Source: Beggiatoa alba B18LD
Lineage (GTDB): Bacteria > Pseudomonadota > Gammaproteobacteria > Beggiatoales > Beggiatoaceae
Assembly: GCF_000245015.1 (NCBI RefSeq)
Contig: NZ_JH600070.1
Span: 3,083,252 to 3,147,251, forward strand
DNA: 64,000 bases
Reading direction: 5' to 3'
Below the pieces are notes generated by a model that saw only the letters and a list, made by a program, of their open reading frames with translations, had not been told where the DNA came from and searched no databases. Made by a program: the position numbers and the translations under genes. Within the stretch, counting starts at the first letter, position 1; each line of letters starts with the position of its first letter. Below are positions 22,837 to 32,143 of the stretch, in pieces.

Positions 22837-25575
22837 GTGAGTTTTGATATGGACGGGACTACAAGCGCAACCTCAGACCATAAACAAGCTTCTGATAAAG
22901 AGGTTATTGCGGCATTACAAGCGCAAATTAAACAGTTTCAAGACCAGCAATATGAGTTAGCAACGCAAAATGCAAGTTTACGGCAACGATTAGCAACGAC
23001 ATCGTTTTATCAGGCTATTTTAGCGCATTCACAAGAAGCCATTGCAGTGCGCGACATGAATAATCGGTTGGTTTATTACAATGCATTATATTTACAAATT
23101 TTTCAGCATACATCTACCAGCATTGCACAGTTAGATGGGCAGGCATTGGCTGAATATCCAGCAGAAACCTTGCAGTTATTGCAGCAAACAATAATCCCGC
23201 AGGTGTTGCATACGCATACATGGGTCGGAAAATTAACGCTACAAACAAGGCAACATCAAGTATTTACTGCTAATCAACGGTTTATCGCCATTACAGACGC
23301 TATCGGGCAAGTGACACATATCGCTTGTTTGACAGAAACAACACGGCTTTCTACAGCATCCTCCACCGTACAACCCACACCGTATCTGATTCACTGTTTA
23401 AATCAATTGATTCCGCAGTTTTTTTATATTTTTGATTTAAAATCTGAAAAATATATTTATTTAAATGAACGCTTAACCCAGTTTTTAGGATATGGCTCAG
23501 TGACCATTCAACAACTTGGCGGGCAATTATTTAATCAATTTGTTCATGATGAAGATTTAGCGCAATTTCAGCAAAAACGACGGGGATTAGAAACCAGTCA
23601 AACAGGAGAGATAGTTATCACGGATTATCGGATGCGTAATCCTATCTTGCAAAATCAGTGGCATTGGTTTCGTGGGCGGGAAATGGTCTTTATGCGTGAT
23701 GAGGCGGGCAACGCTACGCAGATTCTGGGTGAAATAGAGGACATTACCGCCTATAAACAGTTAGAACAAGCATTAAGTCAGCATGAAAAACGCTTTGAAT
23801 TGGCTATACGAGGAATGAATGAGGGTTTATGGGAATGGGATTTAGTTAAAAATACGCTGTGTTATTTTCCACGTTGGTTAGAAATTGTTGGTTATCAATC
23901 GGATGAATTAGCAATAGATGTCGCAACATGGCAAGCCCTGATTCATCCTGATGACCTTACAACCGTTATCCAGACATTACAAGCCTATTTACAAGGTCAT
24001 CTCCCCTACTATGAAGCGAGTTATCGTTTACACCATAAAGCAGGGCATTATGTATGGGTTTTAGACCGTGGCGTCGCTGATAGAAACACGCAAGGCATGG
24101 CGTATCATTTAGTGGGCGCAATCACTGATTTAACTGTACAACTACACGTCGAAGCAGAGTTACGCAAGGCAAAAGAAACCGCTGAAGCGGCAAATTCAGC
24201 AAAAAGTATCTTTTTAGCCAATATCAGCCATGAATTGCGTACCCCGCTCAATGCAATTTTAGGCTATGTGCAGTTTTGCGCGGCAGATAAACATTTAAGT
24301 CAAGAGCGACGGCATGATATTAATATTATTCAACGTAATGGCGAGCATTTACTGACATTGATTAATGACGTTTTAGACCTTGCTAAAATTGAATCAGGTT
24401 ATTTATCTTTAGAGCCAAATCGTTGTTATTTAGGAAAATTATTAAAAGAGACTTTAGAGATTTTCCATCTACAAGCACATCACAAAAATATTAAACTCAC
24501 CTTTACAACACATTCACATTTACCTGATATTATTCATATTGATGAAAAACGCTTACGGCAGATTTTAATCAATTTACTCAGTAACGCGCTGAAATTTACT
24601 CAAATCGGTTTTATTACCTTACAACTGGAGTTTGATAACGAAAAATTACAAATTCAGGTTAAAGACACGGGTATCGGCATTGCTCCTGAATATTTGGATA
24701 AAATCTTTTTACCGTTTTATCAAATTGGTAATAATGAAGAAATCAAGCGGGTAGAAGGCACAGGACTTGGCTTAACCATTACTAAAACCGTTGTAGAACT
24801 GTTAAAAGGAAAATTAGAGATTCACAGTGAATTAGGAAAAGGTAGCACGTTTCAAGTTGAATTACCGATTCAGAAAATTTCACAACCTTTAGATTTACCT
24901 GCAAAATCACCTGTAATTATTGGTTTTACCAATCCCTCTCCATTGATTTTAGTTGTTGATGATAATGCAACCAATCGTTTGATGTTAAAGCGATTATTAC
25001 AAGAAGTTGGTTTTAATGTTGAAGAAGCCATTAATGGCGAGGATGCCTTAATACAAGCGAATTTATTACATCCTCAAGTCATTTTTATGGATATTGTCAT
25101 GCCGATTATGAGTGGATATGAAGCCGTGCGCCGTTTGCGTCAACAAGATGAGTTTAAAAAAACGATTATTATTGCTATTTCTGCTAATGCGTTTAATGAT
25201 AGTAAAACCAATAGTTTAATTATTGGCTGTAATGATTTTATTGCTAAACCATTTCAACATGAATTACTGCTTAACTGTTTACAAAAGTTTTTAGATTTAA
25301 ATTGGATTTATGAGCCAATTTTAGAACAATCGAGTATTTCATCCTTACAACAAACCTATTCCGATACACCGAACAGGGTTGCTTTATCGCCAGAACAAGC
25401 TAAATATCTTTATGATTTAACACAGCAAGGAGACGTTTACGGCGTGATGGAATACGCTAAACAGTTGGCAGATACACAGGAAAATTTACGTGCAATTTGT
25501 GAAGAAATCGCAGAACTCGCTTTAGAATTACGAGAAGAAGAAATTTATAAACGTTTACAACCTTATTTACAGTAA
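22837..25575 (+). CDS. Soluble PAS-domain hybrid sensor histidine kinase / response regulator
   Basis: A 912-residue kinase without membrane segments. A short coiled coil (about 15-50) leads into three PAS-like domains: about 55-165, 190-305 (IYLNERLTQFLGYG, ending ILGEIEDITAYKQLE) and 315-430 (LWEWDLVKNTLCYFPRWLEIVGYQ). Then comes a HisKA domain with H465 in NISHELRTPLN, an HATPase domain with DTGIGIAPEYLD and GTGLGLTI, and a receiver domain with phospho-acceptor D752 (FMDIVMPIMSG). The last 90 residues are helical and resemble the linker before an Hpt domain, but no Hpt histidine motif is clear. The cytoplasmic layout implies an internal signal such as redox or oxygen. The start is a GTG; an ATG at 22849 is an alternative. 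The gene 60 bp downstream encodes a second hybrid kinase, so the two may act together. Confidence 0.88.
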   Translation: MSFDMDGTTSATSDHKQASDKEVIAALQAQIKQFQDQQYELATQNASLRQRLATTSFYQAILAHSQEAIAVRDMNNRLVYYNALYLQIFQHTSTSIAQLDGQALAEYPAETLQLLQQTIIPQVLHTHTWVGKLTLQTRQHQVFTANQRFIAITDAIGQVTHIACLTETTRLSTASSTVQPTPYLIHCLNQLIPQFFYIFDLKSEKYIYLNERLTQFLGYGSVTIQQLGGQLFNQFVHDEDLAQFQQKRRGLETSQTGEIVITDYRMRNPILQNQWHWFRGREMVFMRDEAGNATQILGEIEDITAYKQLEQALSQHEKRFELAIRGMNEGLWEWDLVKNTLCYFPRWLEIVGYQSDELAIDVATWQALIHPDDLTTVIQTLQAYLQGHLPYYEASYRLHHKAGHYVWVLDRGVADRNTQGMAYHLVGAITDLTVQLHVEAELRKAKETAEAANSAKSIFLANISHELRTPLNAILGYVQFCAADKHLSQERRHDINIIQRNGEHLLTLINDVLDLAKIESGYLSLEPNRCYLGKLLKETLEIFHLQAHHKNIKLTFTTHSHLPDIIHIDEKRLRQILINLLSNALKFTQIGFITLQLEFDNEKLQIQVKDTGIGIAPEYLDKIFLPFYQIGNNEEIKRVEGTGLGLTITKTVVELLKGKLEIHSELGKGSTFQVELPIQKISQPLDLPAKSPVIIGFTNPSPLILVVDDNATNRLMLKRLLQEVGFNVEEAINGEDALIQANLLHPQVIFMDIVMPIMSGYEAVRRLRQQDEFKKTIIIAISANAFNDSKTNSLIIGCNDFIAKPFQHELLLNCLQKFLDLNWIYEPILEQSSISSLQQTYSDTPNRVALSPEQAKYLYDLTQQGDVYGVMEYAKQLADTQENLRAICEEIAELALELREEEIYKRLQPYLQ

Positions 25576-25635
25576 TGGATTACAGTATTTATTCCCCTTG
25601 AACCTTTGCTGCCTATTCTCTGCTAGGTCATTTCT

Positions 25636-28600
25636 ATGAATAACCTTCGTATTGCTATTAAATTCTTTTTACTCTCGGTTATTACAATCAGTGCCTTGTT
25701 TTTTGTCGGTTTACTCGGGGTTTATCATGTGAGTAAAACCTATCATTCTTTAGGTGCTGTTTATACAACGGCTGATATTACAAACAAAGTGATGCAAGAG
25801 GTTAGCATCCCTGCGGAACAAGTGCGGAAATTGACATTATTAATTGTTTTAACCCCCGCGCTAGAACAACGCACATTTTTATATGAGCGTTATAAAGAAT
25901 TGTTAAAACTGATTGATAATAATCTAAATAAATATTTAGAATTAGCTTACGAGGAAGAAGATATTCAATTAATTGAAGAGCTGAAAACAGCGTGGCAACA
26001 ATATAAAGCGACTTCAGAAATTAGCGTTAAATATGCATTACAAGAACAACGAGAAGCGGCATATATCAACGCAAGCCAGCATGAAAGCGATATTTTTTCA
26101 GGATTGCAACAAAAATTGAGCGCGTGGCTTAATGAACAATTAGATGATGTACAAAAACTCTATATGCAATCTGATGAACAATATCAAATTATTTACTGGG
26201 CATCTTTAGGCAGTATCGCGTTTGCCGTGACCGTTGTTTTTTTCTTCAGCTTTACCGTTGCGCGAAATATCAGCATTCCGTTACACGCGGTTAAAGCCCA
26301 TTTACAAGCTATTGCGCAAGGTAATCCGCAAGTTACGCCATTATTGCATCAGGGGAAAGATGAAATTGCCGATATTGTGAGCGCGACGGAACAGTTACGA
26401 CAAACGATGGAATGGACAATTACGCAAGCGAATACCATTGCTCAAGGTAATTATTCTCAACAAATTAAACCCTTGTCCACAGAGGATAAATTAGGCACTG
26501 CCATTGCCAATATGAATGAATCCTTGCGTAAGGCAACCAGCCGTAATGAATTGCAAGATTGGCTGAAAACAGGGCAAACCGAACTCAACGACCAAATGAG
26601 TGGCGAACAAGAGTTAAGCCTATTAGCCACTAATATTATTACGTTTTTATCTGTTTATTTAAACATGCAAGTGGGATTATTTTATCTGGTTATAGAACCC
26701 AATAAACGCCAAAAAGTTCATGCACCTTATCTCACCTTATTAGCAAGTTATGCGTATCATCGGCGTAAAGAACTGGCGAATCAATTTGAATTTGGTGAAA
26801 GTATCGTCGGACAAGTTGCGTTAGAGCGTGAACCGATTATCCTAACTGAAGTGCCTGAAGATTACATGTCAATACAATCAGGCTTAGGCAAATCCGTTCC
26901 CCGCGCTATCATACTTTATCCCTTAATTTATGAAGATGTTTTAAAAGGAGTTGTTGAATTAGGCAGTTTTAAACCCTTTACGGATGCCCAATTAGAATTT
27001 TTAAAACAAGTGACACCCGCTATTGCAATTTCCATCAATACCGCCCAATCACGCCTTGTAATGCAAAATTTATTACAAGAAAGTCAACGCCAAGCAGATG
27101 TTTTACAACAACAAACTGAAGAACTACAAACGCAATCGGAAGAGTTACAAACCCAACAAGAAGAATTACGCCAAGCCAATGAAGAATTAGAAAACCGTAC
27201 CCGCGAATTGGAGTTGCAAAAAGAAGCAATTCATCAACAAAATCTTAGCTTAGAAAAAAGCCAAGAAGCCATTGAACTCAAAGCCCGCGAATTAGAACAA
27301 GCGAGCCGTTATAAATCTGAATTTCTCGCCAATATGTCGCATGAGTTGCGCACCCCTTTAAATAGCATGTTGATTTTGTCGCAGTTATTGGCAAGTAATA
27401 AAGAAAGTAATTTAACAGAAAAACAAGTTGAATACGCCCAAACTATCCGCAGCGCAGGCGCGGACTTACTTACACTAATCAATGACATTCTCGATTTATC
27501 CAAAGTAGAAGCGGGTAAATTAGAAATTCACAGCGAAGAAATTATCCTCACCGATTTGATTCACGCAACGCGCCTTAAATTTCAACATGTTGCAGAACAA
27601 AAACAACTACAGTTTCAACTTAATATTGCCCCCGACTTACCCCCAACCCTCTACAGTGATGCACAACGGATTAAACAGATTTTAAATAATCTCCTCTCCA
27701 ATGCCTTTAAATTTACCGAAAAAGGCACAGTCACCTTACGCATCACACGCCCACAAATTGATGTCAGTGCTTACCAATTAGTTGTTAATAAAGCAGTTGC
27801 GATTAGCGTTGAAGATACAGGCATCGGCATTGCTGAAGAAAAACACCATTTAATTTTTGAAGCCTTTCGCCAAGCCGATGGAACAACCAGCCGCCGTTTT
27901 GGCGGTACAGGATTAGGGCTATCTATTTCGCGTCAATTAGCCCGTTTATTGGGGGGCGAATTGGTCATTGACCGCACAACGACTGCCTTAGGTAAGGGGA
28001 GTTGCTTTGTTTTATACCTGCCTGAGCGGTTAGAGTTCAAAAACCACGATATTAACGCCAAAAACGCCTCAAACCTTCCTTACTTAGCCATCCCCCTTCC
28101 ATCATCCGTTACGATGCCAGAAACCGCTGTAAGCGAGCCAGAAAGCACTAAGGCAATACTCACATCAGAAACACCACAAGACAAACCTACGGATGACCGC
28201 GAGCATATTCAGCCAACAGATAAATTTATCCTGATTATTGAAGATGACCCCGTTTTTGCGCAATTACTCCAAGATATTGCTCAAGAAAAAGGCTTTAAAT
28301 CACTACTGGCTAATGACGGTAAAACAGGGCTACAACTCGCGCAAGACTATCAACCGCAAGCCATTATTTTAGACCTCGGATTACCGCAAATAGATGGCTG
28401 GAGCGTAATGGAACGCCTCAAAGATAACGCCAATACTCGCCATATTCCTATTCATATCATGTCTGCCACTGACCAAGACAAAGATGCGCGACAAATGGGG
28501 GCAATTGGTTATTTACTCAAACCCATCAGCATGGAAGAGCTAGGCAACTCCTTTAAATACATTGAGCATTTTATCGCTAAAACCTTGAAACAATTATTAG

Positions 28601-29391
28601 TGATTGTAGATAACGTCAAACATCGCCAAGCGATTGGCGAATCGATTGTTTTACAAGATTTACAAGTCACTTATGTCGACACCATCGCTAAAGCTTTGCA
28701 CAACCTGCAAACCTTAGATATTGATTGCGTGATTTTAGATGTTGACCTTGCTGATGGTGATGGCATTCAATTTTTAGAACAACTTAACCAAGCAGAAAAT
28801 ACGCCCTATCCCCCCGTGATTGTCTATGCTGACCGTGAATTAAGTGATGCAGAAGAACAACGTGTAACCACTTGCAGTCAACATTTAACGATTAAATCCG
28901 TGTATTCGCCCGAACGTTTATTAGACGAAGCCACGTTATTCTTACACCAAATCGCCACCCATTTGCCGCCAGAGAAACAAGCTATTTTACGCAAAATTCA
29001 CGATAAAGCCTTAATTCTCAATGGTAAAAAAGTATTAATTGCTGATGATGATATGCGCAATACTTTTGCATTAGGCACGGTGCTAGAAAAACATGCGATG
29101 CAAGTTGTGATTGCTAAGAATGGAAAAAAAGCGTTAGAAATCCTAGAAGAACAACCTGATATTGATATTATCCTCATGGATATTATGATGCCTGAGATGG
29201 ATGGATATGAAGCCATGCGCCAAATTCGTAGCCAGCCCAATTTACGCAAATTACCCATTATCGCGCTAACCGCAAAAGCCATGAAAGGCGATAAAGGTAA
29301 AGCAATAGAGGCAGGCGCGAATGATTATTTATCCAAACCTGTGGACGTAGATAAATTGATTTCACTGTTGCGAGTTTGGCTATATCGCTAA
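25636..29391 (+). CDS. Membrane hybrid sensor histidine kinase with HAMP, GAF and three receiver domains
   Basis: The 1251-residue protein starts with a transmembrane helix (about 8-30), a periplasmic four-helix-bundle sensor region with acidic segment LAYEEEDIQLIEEL, and a second helix (about 195-217). HAMP (218-270), a second HAMP-like segment, and a GAF domain (about 325-470) follow. A long Gln/Glu-rich coiled coil (480-555) leads to HisKA with H569 (NMSHELRTPLN) and an HATPase domain (DTGIGIAEEK, GTGLGLSI). Three receivers come last: D913 (ILDLGLPQIDG), D1035 (ILDVDLADGDG) and D1182 (LMDIMMPEMDG). The middle receiver lacks the usual acidic pair (VIVDNVKH) and is probably not phosphorylated normally. 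The output gene is unknown, and no DNA-binding regulator adjoins it. Confidence 0.9.
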   Translation: MNNLRIAIKFFLLSVITISALFFVGLLGVYHVSKTYHSLGAVYTTADITNKVMQEVSIPAEQVRKLTLLIVLTPALEQRTFLYERYKELLKLIDNNLNKYLELAYEEEDIQLIEELKTAWQQYKATSEISVKYALQEQREAAYINASQHESDIFSGLQQKLSAWLNEQLDDVQKLYMQSDEQYQIIYWASLGSIAFAVTVVFFFSFTVARNISIPLHAVKAHLQAIAQGNPQVTPLLHQGKDEIADIVSATEQLRQTMEWTITQANTIAQGNYSQQIKPLSTEDKLGTAIANMNESLRKATSRNELQDWLKTGQTELNDQMSGEQELSLLATNIITFLSVYLNMQVGLFYLVIEPNKRQKVHAPYLTLLASYAYHRRKELANQFEFGESIVGQVALEREPIILTEVPEDYMSIQSGLGKSVPRAIILYPLIYEDVLKGVVELGSFKPFTDAQLEFLKQVTPAIAISINTAQSRLVMQNLLQESQRQADVLQQQTEELQTQSEELQTQQEELRQANEELENRTRELELQKEAIHQQNLSLEKSQEAIELKARELEQASRYKSEFLANMSHELRTPLNSMLILSQLLASNKESNLTEKQVEYAQTIRSAGADLLTLINDILDLSKVEAGKLEIHSEEIILTDLIHATRLKFQHVAEQKQLQFQLNIAPDLPPTLYSDAQRIKQILNNLLSNAFKFTEKGTVTLRITRPQIDVSAYQLVVNKAVAISVEDTGIGIAEEKHHLIFEAFRQADGTTSRRFGGTGLGLSISRQLARLLGGELVIDRTTTALGKGSCFVLYLPERLEFKNHDINAKNASNLPYLAIPLPSSVTMPETAVSEPESTKAILTSETPQDKPTDDREHIQPTDKFILIIEDDPVFAQLLQDIAQEKGFKSLLANDGKTGLQLAQDYQPQAIILDLGLPQIDGWSVMERLKDNANTRHIPIHIMSATDQDKDARQMGAIGYLLKPISMEELGNSFKYIEHFIAKTLKQLLVIVDNVKHRQAIGESIVLQDLQVTYVDTIAKALHNLQTLDIDCVILDVDLADGDGIQFLEQLNQAENTPYPPVIVYADRELSDAEEQRVTTCSQHLTIKSVYSPERLLDEATLFLHQIATHLPPEKQAILRKIHDKALILNGKKVLIADDDMRNTFALGTVLEKHAMQVVIAKNGKKALEILEEQPDIDIILMDIMMPEMDGYEAMRQIRSQPNLRKLPIIALTAKAMKGDKGKAIEAGANDYLSKPVDVDKLISLLRVWLYR

Positions 29392-29414
29392 AAATATGCT
29401 AAAGGGTCTAATAG

Positions 29415-29635
29415 ACCTGAGTTCGGCGAGTTTCTTTTAAAAAGACAACAGTTTGTCTGAATCAGGATTTTCAGAATTGAAAAGACAAGAAAATTAAAAG
29501 AATAAAAAATTATGTTTTTAATTGTTTTTAATTCTGCTAATTCTGTGAATTCTGATTCAGACAAAAAAAGACCTGCTAGGTTTTGAAAACCTAGCAGGTG
29601 TCTATTTTATTTTATAAATATCGCCGAACTCGGGT
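29415..29635. mobile_element. MITE-like element, complete copy with terminal inverted repeats
   Basis: The ends ACCTGAGTTCGGCGAGTTTC (29415-29434) and, reverse-complemented, ACCCGAGTTCGGCGATATTT (29616-29635) agree at 16 of 20 positions. TAG occurs directly outside both ends, which may be a 3-bp target duplication. Inside are the inverted pair TGTCTGAATCAG (29454) and CTGATTCAGACA (ending 29563) flanking an AT-rich core, and the 33-bp palindrome. There is no ORF, so any movement would need a transposase elsewhere. Related copies lie at 1141 and 12459. Confidence 0.7.
29569..29599 (-). terminator. Repeat-borne hairpin, likely terminator of the secretin gene
   Basis: Stem AGACCTGCTAGGTTTT / AAAACCTAGCAGGT with a one-base centre. 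On the minus strand a T7 run follows. It lies downstream of the minus-strand secretin gene ending at 29742, and also sits between convergent genes. Confidence 0.55.
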
Positions 29636-29659
29636 TAGATTTAAATCACTTTATGGTAC

Positions 29660-29735
29660 GTTTACTATAAATCCTGTGAATCCTGATTCAGACAAGCTAT
29701 TGTCTTTTTTAAAAGAATCTCACAGAACTCAGGTA
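29660..29735. repeat. Partial repeat of the same family
   Basis: AATCCTGTGAATCCTGATTCAGACAA followed by CACAGAACTCAGGT resembles a degraded right half and terminus of the 29415 element, immediately next to it. Confidence 0.45.
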
Positions 29736-29741
29736 AATTAA

Positions 29742-31361
29742 TCAATGTCCTGTTAATCCCGTCGGGCGACTATTATCAGGCGTTAGTGTGGGCAAAAACT
29801 GCTGATAGTCTGATAAATCACCGTTTAAACTCGCTTGCTTTACCACAACAGGACGCAAGAAAATAATCAACTCTGTCTTTGAATAGGTATCATCACGATA
29901 ACTAAAGGCATCACCGACAACAGGCAAATTAGAAAGTACAGGCAAACCCGTTTTACCCTGTTCTGTCGTGTCCTGCATCAAACCGCCAATAATCGCCACA
30001 TCCCCATCATTCACTTTTAAAATCGATTCAATTTCACGTACTTGAATTTCAGGTATAGGACTCGTTACGCCCGCACTTGCCAGTTCTGGATTAGGGTCAT
30101 TCACAAAACCAATAATTCTCGAAATTGTCGGATGTACATTTAATGTGACTTGTCCCGCTTCACTAATTTGCGGTGTGACATTCATGATTAAACCGACAGG
30201 AACAGTATTAATCTTTGTTCCATATGTTGTACTAGTACGAGTTTCCGTATCATTTACCTTCACATCTACAGTGAAATACACCCGATTATCCACCACTTTT
30301 AAAATAGCGGTTTGGTTATTCAACACCATCAATTTTGGACTAGATAACACTTTAACCGTGCCAAACTCTTCCAGCATTTTCACTGTTGCTGAAATATTGC
30401 CAATAGCACTATCTGGATTTGTGTACGCAAAGGTATAAGCAGGCGCTGTTACTAAATTATCCGCTAAAAATTGCTGTGCATAACGAAAATCGCCATGAAT
30501 GCGTTGCCAATCGACACCCGCTTGATACTGATTATTCAATCGTACTTCTGCAATGGTGGTCTCAATCAACACCTGCCGTTGTGCACTATTCATCACATTA
30601 TCTAAAAACTGCTGAATATCCTGATGCTGACGATAGGTTGCACGTACCGTTAAAATGCCTGTTTCAGGATTTACCGTGATATTACTATCCCCTGCTTGAC
30701 TATTTGCATCCGATTTTTCATTTAACAAATTGCGAATATTTTCTTGCAATGTTTTCCAAAAATCATTGTTAGAAACATTTTTAATCGTTGACGTAGAATT
30801 ATTTCCTGATGTCGTTGTTGTATTCCCCTCTCCTACCGCTACTGTCCCTGTACTTGCCACTTGTGTTGCAATCGACGTTTCACTGACGACTTCCCGACTC
30901 ATATTGACGTAACTCACCTTATAAGTCCGTAACTCAGGGGTGTCAGGTCTTACGATTAATACACGGTCATTTGTAATTTCATAACGCAAATTCGCCTGTC
31001 GAGAAATACGATCAAGTAATTGCGGTAAGGTTTGGTCTAAGGCGTTTAAAGAAACCATTCCCGTAATGCCTGAATGAATATCGATATTTAAATTCGCGTC
31101 TCTTGCTAAAGCGAGTAACAACTTTTCCACAGGCACATTACTAACCGTTACTGAATAAGTTTCTAGTGCTTGAACAGCTTGAGGCGGAGGTAACGGGGGC
31201 GTTTGAATCACAGGCGGTGGAATATTCGCTCTGGGCTTAGGTAATTGCGTTGTATTCAAATGACCCTGTGAAGGGACTGGAGGTTGAGGGGCACAAGCAC
31301 TCATCGACCACACGATAAGGAATGCACAAGCCCAAAAATATTGATAAGAAGAAAATGACAT
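29742..31361 (-). CDS. Secretin of the MshL/PilQ/GspD superfamily (lipoprotein)
   Basis: A 539-residue outer-membrane secretin subunit. The signal sequence ends in a lipobox (MSAC, Cys at about 23), so it is probably a lipoprotein. A Pro-rich linker follows, then a secretin/TonB short N-terminal domain (KLLLALARDANLNIDIHSGITGMVSLNAL, about 78-108), an N-domain with VRATYRQHQDIQQFLDNV (about 234-252), and the secretin core ending IPEIQVREIESILKVNDGDVAIIGGLMQD and LIIFLRPVVVK. The short form with this order is closest to MshL, the secretin of MSHA-type IV pili. No pilus ATPase, inner-membrane or pilin genes are adjacent, so its partners must be elsewhere. Thr/Ser/Asn-rich loop at 165-200 is low complexity. 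Confidence 0.82.
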   Translation of the reverse strand: MSFSSYQYFWACAFLIVWSMSACAPQPPVPSQGHLNTTQLPKPRANIPPPVIQTPPLPPPQAVQALETYSVTVSNVPVEKLLLALARDANLNIDIHSGITGMVSLNALDQTLPQLLDRISRQANLRYEITNDRVLIVRPDTPELRTYKVSYVNMSREVVSETSIATQVASTGTVAVGEGNTTTTSGNNSTSTIKNVSNNDFWKTLQENIRNLLNEKSDANSQAGDSNITVNPETGILTVRATYRQHQDIQQFLDNVMNSAQRQVLIETTIAEVRLNNQYQAGVDWQRIHGDFRYAQQFLADNLVTAPAYTFAYTNPDSAIGNISATVKMLEEFGTVKVLSSPKLMVLNNQTAILKVVDNRVYFTVDVKVNDTETRTSTTYGTKINTVPVGLIMNVTPQISEAGQVTLNVHPTISRIIGFVNDPNPELASAGVTSPIPEIQVREIESILKVNDGDVAIIGGLMQDTTEQGKTGLPVLSNLPVVGDAFSYRDDTYSKTELIIFLRPVVVKQASLNGDLSDYQQFLPTLTPDNSRPTGLTGH

Positions 31362-32143
31362 GCCGTTTTTAGTTCCTAGAGCCTTTAGGTAAACCGCCTT
31401 GTACTTAAAATATTATGCCATAAATGAAAGGCTTAAAAATATTCATCTGCATAATTAATCAGGAAGTATGCCATTTCTCCACTTTCTAAACGTAACATCC
31501 TTTTATCATTCATAAATTCAACTTCCTTTTTTATCCATCAGCACTTCTCATCATACCGCGCTTTTCTATCCCATTTTTTACAGGGTTTTCTCTTTAACTA
31601 TTTCTTTTAATGTTTATATAGATTTTATTGTAATGATTATGTCACAAAAAACTGTGGATAACTCAGAATTTATTTTTAATATCAATTTATTAGCCTGTTA
31701 GTAACTCTGTTGGTAACTTGATTAAATTCCCTTTAACAACTCCATCTATTGGCTTTTCCCACAAAGTTATCCACAAATCACTAACAACTTTTCCACAGGT
31801 TACTAACAAGTTACTAACAGGTTTTCCACAGCTTTGCATCGTAAAGTAGGCAAAAAAACAACAAAATACCCACCCTACAAACTTAGGATAAATAACAAGC
31901 GACCAATTTGTTTTAGATAAAAAATTGATTAATAAAGATTAATCTGAGTTATCCACAGATTACTAAGCAGAAATGAGAAATGAAGGCGGGGAAAAAAACA
32001 AAAAAGAGTAAATTAAAGTAATTTTATGATTTTTAAAAAATTATCAGAGTTTTCCACAGGTATTAATAACCCTATCACCCGCTGAATAACACACAACATT
32101 TAATGCTATGCTTTAGCACACAAGATTTAACTCAGGAGTTTAT
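31362..32143. other. Non-coding region with DnaA-box cluster, candidate replication origin
   Basis: This 782-bp gap between divergent genes has no ORF of note. It contains three perfect DnaA boxes, TTATCCACA, at 31653-31661 (minus), 31767-31775 and 31949-31957 (plus), and three TTTTCCACA near-boxes at 31789-31797, 31822-31830 and 32050-32058, all plus. Between 31780 and 31830 the word ACTAACA(A/G) repeats three times next to the boxes, and inverted GTTAGTAAC/GTTGGTAAC words occur at about 31698-31720. Long AT-rich stretches (around 31600-31690 and 31900-32045) could unwind. dnaA, dnaN, gyrB and mnmG are absent nearby and GATC sites are not prominent, so this may be oriC in an unusual place, a DnaA-titration site or a regulatory region. 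Confidence 0.55.
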
